A stretch of 11,203 nt of DNA from Pseudomonadota bacterium. Its GTDB lineage: Bacteria > Pseudomonadota > Alphaproteobacteria > Rhizobiales > Methylopilaceae. Below the pieces are notes generated by a model. The model worked only from the letters and a program-made list of their open reading frames with translations. It made no database searches and was not told the origin of the DNA. Location of the stretch: contig JAEWEX010000009.1 in the NCBI GenBank assembly GCA_023389135.1, positions 1-11,203 of the forward strand, written 5' to 3'. A program made the position numbers and the translations under genes. Below are positions 6,513 to 11,203 of this stretch, piece by piece; the stretch's first letter is position 1; each line of letters begins with the position of its first letter.

Positions 6513-7781
6513 ATGACCAAGAATCCTGCTCGCCCGCCGGCTGACCGGCCGGCCGACCCCGGGCGCCGCCGCCTTCTTGCGGCCGGCATCGCCGCCGGAG
6601 CCTCCGCCATCGCAGGCCGCGCCGCCGCCGCGCCGCCCGAGGTGGCCGACGCCAGCAGGTATCTGGGGCCGGGCGTCGACGCCGCGCCCTATGGCCAGCC
6701 CTCGCCCCACGAGGCCCACGTCATCCGCCGCTCGGTGCCGTGGCTCACCGCCTCTCCAGAGTCCTCGGTCAACTTCACCCCGCTGCACGAGCTGGAGGGC
6801 ATCATCACCCCCAACGGGCTGTGCTTCGAGCGGCACCATGCCGGCGTCGCCGACATCGCCCCCGGCGACCACCGCCTGATGCTGCACGGTCTGGTGGAGC
6901 GGCCGCTGGTGTTCACCATGGAGGACATCCGGCGCTTCCCGCGCATCAACCGCATCCATTTCCTGGAGTGCGCGGCCAATGGCGGCATGGAGTGGCGCGG
7001 CGCGCAGCTCAACGGCTGCCAGTACACCCACGGCATGGTCCACTGCGTGCAGTACACTGGCGTCGCCCTGCGCACGATCCTGGAGGAGGCGGGCCTGCGC
7101 GGCACGGCGAAATGGATCATGGCGGAAGGGGCGGACGCCTCCGGCATGAACCGGTCGATCCCGCTGGAGAAGGCGCTGGACGACTGCATGGTCGCCTTCG
7201 CCATGAACGGGGAGGCGCTGCGGCCCGAGCAGGGCTATCCGCTGCGGCTGGTGGTGCCCGGCTGGGAAGGCAACATGTGGGTCAAGTGGCTGCGCCGTCT
7301 GAAGGTCGGCGACATGCCTTGGATGGCCCGCGAGGAGACCTCCAAATACACCGACCTCATGGCGGACGGCACGGCCCGCAAGTTCACCTTCGTCATGGAC
7401 GCCAAGTCCGTGGTCACCAGCCCGAGCCCGCAGGCGCCGCTGAAGCACAAGGGCCGCAACGTGCTGACGGGGCTCGCCTGGTCGGGCCGGGGCACCGTCA
7501 CGCGGGTGGACGTGTCGCTGGACGGCGGCCGCAACTGGCGCGCCGCCCGCATCGACGGCCCGCAGCTTCCCAAGGCGCTGACGCGGTTCTACGCCGACCT
7601 GGACTGGAACGGCGAGGAGCTGCTGATCCAGTCGCGCGCCATCGACGACACCGGCTACATCCAGCCCACCAAGAACGAGCTCAGGGCGGTGCGCGGCACC
7701 AGCCCGATCTACCACAACAACGGCATCCAGACCTGGCTCGTCCAGGCCGGCGGGGAGGTGGAGAATGTCGAGGTTTCCTGA
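6513..7781 (+). CDS. soxC: SoxC, molybdoprotein of sulfane dehydrogenase SoxCD
   Basis: A 422-residue member of the sulfite oxidase family, the molybdenum-cofactor subunit that oxidises the SoxY-bound sulfane sulfur in a multi-electron step. The leader is twin-arginine type (GRRRLLAAG, Arg18-20, alanine-rich to about residue 40), fitting export of a folded cofactor protein. The molybdopterin cysteine is Cys153 in FLECAANGG. The oxidoreductase molybdopterin domain covers about residues 110-280, with the NMWVKWLRRLKVGD segment near its end, followed by the Mo-co dimerisation domain to about 405. The start at 6513 follows GGGAGGA. The 3' end overlaps soxD by 17 nt, implying coupled translation of the two subunits. 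Family resemblance to sulfite dehydrogenase (SorA) is noted, but the partner and context make it SoxC. Confidence 0.96.
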   Translation: MTKNPARPPADRPADPGRRRLLAAGIAAGASAIAGRAAAAPPEVADASRYLGPGVDAAPYGQPSPHEAHVIRRSVPWLTASPESSVNFTPLHELEGIITPNGLCFERHHAGVADIAPGDHRLMLHGLVERPLVFTMEDIRRFPRINRIHFLECAANGGMEWRGAQLNGCQYTHGMVHCVQYTGVALRTILEEAGLRGTAKWIMAEGADASGMNRSIPLEKALDDCMVAFAMNGEALRPEQGYPLRLVVPGWEGNMWVKWLRRLKVGDMPWMAREETSKYTDLMADGTARKFTFVMDAKSVVTSPSPQAPLKHKGRNVLTGLAWSGRGTVTRVDVSLDGGRNWRAARIDGPQLPKALTRFYADLDWNGEELLIQSRAIDDTGYIQPTKNELRAVRGTSPIYHNNGIQTWLVQAGGEVENVEVS

Positions 7782-8430
7782 GATCGCCGCACTGGCTGTG
7801 CTGGTCGCGCTGGCGGCGCCCGCCGTGGCCCAGCAGGGTCCGCTCGGCCTGGGCGCGCCCGCCACGGAAGCCGAGATCGCCGGCTGGGACATCGATGTGC
7901 GTCCCGACGGGGAGGGCCTGCCCGAGGGTCGCGGCACGGTCGCCCAGGGCGAGGAGGTCTACATCGCCCAGTGCGCGGCCTGCCACGGCGATTTCGGCGA
8001 GGGCATCGACCGGTGGCCGGTGCTGTCGGGCGGGCAGGGCACGCTGGCCGAGGAGGACCCGGTGAAGACCATCGGCTCCTACTGGCCGCACCTGTCCACG
8101 GTTTACGACTACGTGTACCGGGCCATGCCCTACGGCAACGCGCAATCGCTCAGTCCGGACGAGACCTACGCGGTCGTCGCCTATCTGCTCTACCTCAACG
8201 ACATCGTCACCGACGAGGATTTCGAGCTGAACCGCGAGACGTTCAAGACCGTGCGGCTGCCCAACGAGGGCGGCTTCGTGGACGCCAGCGGCGACGCGCC
8301 GGACGTGCCGACCATGGCCGACGGCGCGCCGTGCATGAGCGATTGCAAGCCGTCCGTGGAGATCACCATGCGGGCGCGCATCCTCGACGTGACGCCCGAG
8401 GACGGCGAGATCAGCGGCGGCGTCGAGTGA
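7765..8430 (+). CDS. soxD: SoxD, monoheme form of the SoxCD cytochrome c subunit
   Basis: A 221-residue c-type cytochrome with a Sec signal peptide (residues 1-22, ending AVA) and one heme site, CAACH at residues 70-74. The likely distal ligand is Met121 in RAMPYG. The segments WDIDVRPDGEGLP, SYWPHLSTVYDYV and LLYLNDIV are typical of the N-terminal SoxD domain. A CMSDC pair (Cys190, Cys194) lies near the end. Paracoccus SoxD is a diheme protein of about 380-400 residues; here the gene stops shortly after the CMSDC region, where the second heme domain would begin. There is no open frame continuing it, so this looks like a natural short form, not a frameshift. The Paracoccus heme-2 domain is known to be dispensable for activity. 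The ATG overlaps the soxC end, with GGAGGT upstream. Confidence 0.93.
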   Translation: MSRFPEIAALAVLVALAAPAVAQQGPLGLGAPATEAEIAGWDIDVRPDGEGLPEGRGTVAQGEEVYIAQCAACHGDFGEGIDRWPVLSGGQGTLAEEDPVKTIGSYWPHLSTVYDYVYRAMPYGNAQSLSPDETYAVVAYLLYLNDIVTDEDFELNRETFKTVRLPNEGGFVDASGDAPDVPTMADGAPCMSDCKPSVEITMRARILDVTPEDGEISGGVE

Positions 8431-8470
8431 CGCCGCAAGCGGGGGCTTGATCGCGGCGGCGGAGTCGAAC

Positions 8471-8502
8471 AAGATATCGAAAAACATGAATATCTTGGGA
8501 GG
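8471..8502 (+). promoter_or_regulatory. Inverted repeat and ribosome binding site before the TTG start of fccA
   Basis: AAGATAT (8471-8477) and ATATCTT (8490-8496) are exact inverted repeats with 12 nt between, in the AT-rich half of the 77-nt gap after soxD. The spacer contains an A-run followed by ACATG and then GAATAT, words shared with the element before soxC. GGGAGG (8497-8502) follows at once and lies 5 nt before a TTG codon, which decides that TTG 8508 is the start. Regulator binding is inferred. Confidence 0.4.
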
Positions 8503-8507
8503 CAGGC

Positions 8508-8834
8508 TTGCCGTTTTCAGTGGTTCCCGGCGCGGTTGCCGGGGCAGTCGGGCTCATGGCGGCATTCGCCGCAATCGCATCTGCTTCCGAGGGCGACGCC
8601 GAATACGGCGCCTATCTCGGACAGTCCTGCCTCGGCTGCCACCAGATCTCCGGGCGCTACGACGGCATCCCCCCGATCATCGGATGGCCTGAGGACGTCT
8701 TCGTCGACGTCATGAAGGAATACCGGGACAAGACCCGCGCCAACCCGGTCATGCAGACCGTCGCCCAGCCGCTGGGCGAGGAGGAGCTGGCGGCGCTCGC
8801 CGCCTATTTCGGCTCGATCGGGCCCGCGGACTGA
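8508..8834 (+). CDS. fccA: Monoheme cytochrome subunit of flavocytochrome c sulfide dehydrogenase (SoxE position)
   Basis: A 108-residue exported cytochrome c with a hydrophobic leader to about residue 27 and a single heme site, CLGCH (41-45). Met82 in ANPVMQ is the probable distal ligand. The pattern after the heme (PPIIGWPEDVFVDVMKEYRD and a C-terminal LAALAAYFG helix) is that of FccA-type small cytochromes, as in Chlorobium, which accept electrons from the flavoprotein subunit. The start is a TTG at 8508, supported by GGGAGG at 5 nt; an ATG near 8556 would remove most of the leader. It sits where Paracoccus has soxE, which encodes a diheme protein, so this is a smaller version. The flavoprotein gene begins 52 nt later. 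Naming it SoxE would be equally defensible. Confidence 0.82.
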   Translation: MPFSVVPGAVAGAVGLMAAFAAIASASEGDAEYGAYLGQSCLGCHQISGRYDGIPPIIGWPEDVFVDVMKEYRDKTRANPVMQTVAQPLGEEELAALAAYFGSIGPAD

Positions 8835-8886
8835 CCGGACAATGAAAAGACTGTCGGAAACGCCGCTTCCAGAGGGAGATACAGGG

Positions 8887-10170
8887 ATGACGAGGCTATC
8901 GAGACGCCAGTTCACGGGGCTGATGGGTGCAGGAGCCGCGCTCGCGCTCGCGCCGGGCTTCACCCGCCATGTCTACGGCCAGGGGCGGCCAAGGGTCGTG
9001 GTGATCGGCGGCGGCGCCGGCGGCGCCACCGCCGCGCGCTACCTGGCCATGGAATCCAAGGGCGCCATCGACGTGGTGCTGGTGGAGCCCAACAAGCAGT
9101 TCACCACCTGCTTCTTCTCCAACCTCTATGTGGGCGGCTTCCGCGACTTCGCCTCCATCACCCACGGCTACGACAAGCTCGCCGCCATGGACGGCGTGAC
9201 GGTCGCCCACGCCATGGCGTCCGGCATCGACCGCGGCGCGAAGAGCGTGACCTTGTCGGACGGCCAGACCCTGACCTACGACAAGCTGGTGGTGTCGCCC
9301 GGCATCGACCTCAAATGGGATTCCGTGCCCGGCTACTCGGAGGCGGCCGCGGAGCAGATGCCGCATGCCTGGAAGGCCGGCGCGCAGACGCAGCTGCTGC
9401 GCGAGAAGCTCGACGCGGTGAAGGACGGCGAGAACGTCGTCATGATCGCGCCGCCGAACCCCTATCGCTGCCCGCCCGGCCCCTATGAGCGGGTCTCCAT
9501 GATGGCGCACCAGCTCAAGTCGACCGGCCGCACCAAGTCCAAGATCATCGTGCTGGACCCCAAGGAGAACTTCTCCAAGCAGGGCCTCTTCACGGAGGGC
9601 TGGGAGAAGCACTATCCGGGCATGGTCGAATGGCTGGCGGCGTCGGTCCATGGCGGCGTGAAGAGCGTCGATCCCGCCACCGGCACGGTGGAGACCGATC
9701 TCGACACCTTCCGCGGCGCGCTGGTCAACGTCATCCCCGCGCAGTCGGCGGGCAGGATCGCCATCGATGCGGGGCTCGCCGCCGACAGCGGCTTCTGCGC
9801 CATCGAGCCGGGCACCATGCAGTCCAAGGTCGATCAGGACATCTACGTGCTGGGCGACGCCTGCATCGCGGGCGACATGCCGAAGTCGGCGTTCTCGGCC
9901 AACAGCCAGGCCAAGGTGGCGGTCAACCACATCCGTGGCGAACTGACCGGGTCGCGCGTGTTCCCCGCGCGCTACAACAACACCTGCTGGAGCCTGATCG
10001 AGACCGATGACGGGGTGAAGGTCGGCGCCGCCTACGATGCGACGCCGGAGAAGATCGCGTCGACCTCGACCTTCATCAGCCAGACCGGCGAGGACGCCGC
10101 GCTGCGCAAGGCGACCTACGAGGAATCGATCGGCTGGTACTCCGGCATCGTCGCCGACATGTTCGGCTGA
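8887..10170 (+). CDS. soxF: Flavoprotein subunit of flavocytochrome c sulfide dehydrogenase (SoxF/FccB)
   Basis: A 427-residue periplasmic FAD protein that oxidises sulfide and passes electrons to its cytochrome subunit. A twin-arginine leader (LSRRQFTGLMG, Arg6-Arg7) ends near residue 33. The FAD-binding motif VVVIGGGAGGATAARYL follows. Cys75 in TTCFFSN fits the cysteine covalently attached to FAD in Allochromatium FccB (Cys42). Cys195 in PYRCPPGPYER and Cys367 in NTCW fit its redox-active pair (Cys161, Cys337). LGDACIAGDMPKSAFSANSQ (from about residue 323) is the conserved second FAD segment before the C-terminal FCSD domain. The frame extends to an ATG at 8842, but ATG 8887 has GGGAG at 8 nt and places the RR motif properly. 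Gene order soxC-D-E-F is as in Paracoccus. The cysteine correspondences are by motif and approximate spacing. Confidence 0.95.
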   Translation: MTRLSRRQFTGLMGAGAALALAPGFTRHVYGQGRPRVVVIGGGAGGATAARYLAMESKGAIDVVLVEPNKQFTTCFFSNLYVGGFRDFASITHGYDKLAAMDGVTVAHAMASGIDRGAKSVTLSDGQTLTYDKLVVSPGIDLKWDSVPGYSEAAAEQMPHAWKAGAQTQLLREKLDAVKDGENVVMIAPPNPYRCPPGPYERVSMMAHQLKSTGRTKSKIIVLDPKENFSKQGLFTEGWEKHYPGMVEWLAASVHGGVKSVDPATGTVETDLDTFRGALVNVIPAQSAGRIAIDAGLAADSGFCAIEPGTMQSKVDQDIYVLGDACIAGDMPKSAFSANSQAKVAVNHIRGELTGSRVFPARYNNTCWSLIETDDGVKVGAAYDATPEKIASTSTFISQTGEDAALRKATYEESIGWYSGIVADMFG

Positions 10171-10183
10171 CCGGGATCGGCTC

Positions 10184-10211
10184 CGGGGGGCGGACCACGG
10201 TCTGCCCCCCG
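10184..10211. terminator. Bidirectional hairpin between convergent soxF and cytochrome c genes
   Basis: Positions 10184-10195 (CGGGGGGCGGAC) pair with 10200-10211 (GTCTGCCCCCCG) over 12 bp with one G-T wobble and a 4-nt loop. It lies in the 53-nt gap between two converging stop codons, so it can fold in both transcripts. There is no T-run on either side, so it may act with Rho or protect 3' ends instead of being a classic intrinsic terminator. Confidence 0.6.
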
Positions 10212-10223
10212 CAGCGCCGGAGG

Positions 10224-10637
10224 CTACTCGGCCTTCTCGCCGTCCGGGCCGAACTGCCTGAGATAGGCGATCACGTCGGCGCGCTCCTTCTCCTGCCTGA
10301 GGCCCGCGAACGCCATGGTGCCGCGCGGGATGACCTTCTTCGGCGCCTCCAGATAGGCGGCGAGCGTCGCCTCGTCCCAGACCCGGCCCGCCGCCTTGCC
10401 CTCCTTCAGGCCCGGCGAGTAGCGCGCGAATTTCTCGCTCACGCCCCAGACCGCGTCGACCACGCCGTTGAGCCTGGGTCCCACCTTGTCGGCGGCGGCG
10501 GGCCCGACCGCATGGCACGCGATGCAGCGCTTGAATATCGCCTCTCCGGCTGCGGGGTCGCCCTGGGCGCGGGCCGGCAGGGCCGCAGCGCACAGGGCGA
10601 GAGCGATCAGCGAGGCGGCAGGCAAGGCACGTGACAT
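10224..10637 (-). CDS. Class I (c2-type) periplasmic cytochrome c
   Basis: A 137-residue exported cytochrome c. A Sec signal peptide covers residues 1-24 (ALPARA before Gln25). The heme motif is CIACH (38-42), the distal methionine is Met108 in GTMAFAG, and the fold has the c2/mitochondrial features GPRLNGVV, FARYSPGLK, LAAYLEAPKK and VIAYLRQF. It should shuttle electrons from Sox or Fcc enzymes to a terminal oxidase or reaction centre. An ATG at 10643 abuts GGAGGA, whereas the ATG at 10637 has 6 nt spacing, so 10637 is the start. It converges on the sox operon, yet its upstream region carries the soxC-type 22-bp element, which ties it to the sulfur regulon. It also resembles the second heme domain lacking in this SoxD; that kinship is inferred from overall pattern only. 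Confidence 0.9.
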   Translation of the reverse strand: MSRALPAASLIALALCAAALPARAQGDPAAGEAIFKRCIACHAVGPAAADKVGPRLNGVVDAVWGVSEKFARYSPGLKEGKAAGRVWDEATLAAYLEAPKKVIPRGTMAFAGLRQEKERADVIAYLRQFGPDGEKAE

Positions 10638-10655
10638 GGGCATTCCTCCGGGTTT

Positions 10656-10677
10656 TCATATATTATTTTTTGCATGT
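10656..10677 (-). promoter_or_regulatory. Copy of the soxC 22-bp element before the cytochrome c gene
   Basis: Read on the minus strand, the block begins ACATGCAA, continues with an A/T run, and ends ATATGA. It matches 6470-6491 at 18 of 22 positions. It ends 18 nt before the ATG at 10637 (21 nt in soxC), and its TATATGA end can serve as a -10 box. The rest of the 175-nt gap to the eda-like gene (10678-10812) shows nothing else I can name beyond that gene's ribosome binding site. Confidence 0.5.
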
Positions 10678-10812
10678 TTGCTCGATCTCGGCGCCGCTGC
10701 AACCCAAAAGTCCGGGCTACGCGCGATTTGGCGGTGGCGGACCGCCGCGGCGCTTGAACGACGCCGCCCGGCGGCCTAGCGGTGGACACCGACCCGCCGG
10801 AGGCCCGCATCC

Positions 10813-11203
10813 ATGCCCGCATCAATGCCGGACTTCATCGATCAGCTTTGGCGCGCCGCCGTGGTGCCGGTGCTCACGGTCGACGATCCGCTGGCGGCGG
10901 TCCCGCTTGCCCGCGCGCTGGTGGCCGGCGGGCTGGACCATCTGGAGATCACGCTGCGCACGCCCGCCGCGCTGGAGGCGATACGGCGCATCGCAGGCGA
11001 GGTCGAGGGCGCGGTGGTGGGGGCCGGCACCATCGTGACGCCCGGGCAGATCGAGGCTGCCCTTCGCGCCGGTTCGCGCTTCCTGGTCTCGCCGGGCGCG
11101 ACCCCGGCGCTGGCGGAGGCCGCCGGCGGGTGCGGGGTGCCGTTCCTCGCCGGCGTCGCCACCGTGTCGGAGGCCATGGGGCTGGCCGAGCGTGGCATGG
11201 AGC
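10813..11203 (+). CDS. eda: KDPG/KHG aldolase (Eda family), 5' part only
   Basis: The first 130 residues of a class I aldolase of the Eda family, cleaving 2-keto-3-deoxy-6-phosphogluconate (or a related keto acid such as 4-hydroxy-2-oxoglutarate) to pyruvate and an aldehyde, as in the Entner-Doudoroff pathway. Seen are VVPVLTVDD at the first strand, [14 protein letters not shown] with Glu45 at the position of the catalytic Glu45 of E. coli Eda and the phosphate-binding Arg49, VVGAGTI, and [11 protein letters not shown]. The Schiff-base lysine, expected near residue 130-135 in a KFFP motif, lies just beyond the window. ATG 10813 follows GGAGG (10799-10803); an in-frame ATG at 10825 lacks one. 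It diverges from the cytochrome c gene and has no evident link to sulfur oxidation. The precise substrate is not decidable from this part. Confidence 0.92.
   Translation, partial: MPASMPDFIDQLWRAAVVPVLTVDDPLAAVPLARALVAGGLDHLEITLRTPAALEAIRRIAGEVEGAVVGAGTIVTPGQIEAALRAGSRFLVSPGATPALAEAAGGCGVPFLAGVATVSEAMGLAERGME

Noticed and set aside
4652..6610. A 652-codon open frame on the minus strand over soxB
   Set aside because: It is antisense to a SoxB with every active-site motif intact. Its translation is low-complexity, rich in Arg, His, Gly and Asp, with no recognisable domain, as expected from GC-rich DNA read backwards.
6402..7937. A 511-codon minus-strand open frame over soxC
   Set aside because: It is antisense to a complete SoxC and has no motif or plausible ribosome binding site of its own.
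7765..8430. SoxD shortened by a frameshift within the window
   Set aside because: After the stop no frame continues into a CxxCH heme domain before the independently led fccA cytochrome, so a broken diheme gene is not supported.
8896..10659. A 587-codon minus-strand open frame spanning soxF and the cytochrome c gene
   Set aside because: It runs out of frame through the well-supported cytochrome gene and antisense to SoxF. Its composition is that of a reverse-complement shadow.
1..11203. CRISPR arrays, tRNA or rRNA genes, insertion sequences, attachment sites
   Set aside because: No regularly spaced repeats, cloverleaf-like segments, transposase motifs or terminal inverted repeats were seen. 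Nearly all sequence is accounted for by protein genes.

Overview
The window is GC-rich, densely coding DNA that looks alphaproteobacterial. It carries an accessory sulfur-oxidation (Sox) gene cluster of the Paracoccus type, flanked by an envelope-lipid gene pair on the left and a sugar-acid aldolase on the right. The assignment rests on the gene order soxS/soxR next to soxYZ-B-C-D-E-F, twin-arginine leaders on the Sox enzymes, and high G/C at third codon positions. I cannot name the genus.

Left part (1-2945). On the minus strand a small diacylglycerol kinase (dgkA) precedes an EptA-like phosphoethanolamine transferase that runs off the left edge. The pair makes metabolic sense: the transferase takes its head group from phosphatidylethanolamine and leaves diacylglycerol, which DgkA re-phosphorylates. 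Divergent from them is a metallo-beta-lactamase-fold hydrolase of unknown substrate, with a long inverted repeat in its leader.

Sulfur part (2954-10637). On the minus strand lie soxS (periplasmic thioredoxin) and soxR (ArsR-family repressor with the two cysteines typical of persulfide sensors). An array of CACAT/ATGTG repeats sits directly before soxR. On the plus strand follow soxY, soxZ, soxB, soxC and soxD, then a small monoheme cytochrome and a flavoprotein that together form a flavocytochrome c sulfide dehydrogenase (FccAB, equivalent to SoxEF). Convergent with these is a separate class I cytochrome c gene. A GC hairpin between the two convergent stops probably ends both transcripts.

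How it would work. SoxYZ carries the sulfur chain on a C-terminal cysteine (GGCGG), SoxB hydrolyses off sulfate, SoxCD oxidises the remaining sulfane, FccAB oxidises sulfide, cytochromes carry electrons away, and SoxS keeps SoxYZ reduced. SoxR represses until persulfide appears.

What stands out: (1) soxX and soxA, which load thiosulfate onto SoxYZ, are missing from where they normally lie, as are soxV and soxW. (2) SoxD has only its first heme domain, while a c2-type cytochrome resembling the missing second domain is encoded as a separate gene. (3) A 22-bp AT-rich element before soxC recurs with 18 of 22 matches before that cytochrome gene, suggesting shared control. The right end holds the first 130 codons of a KDPG/KHG aldolase (eda-like).
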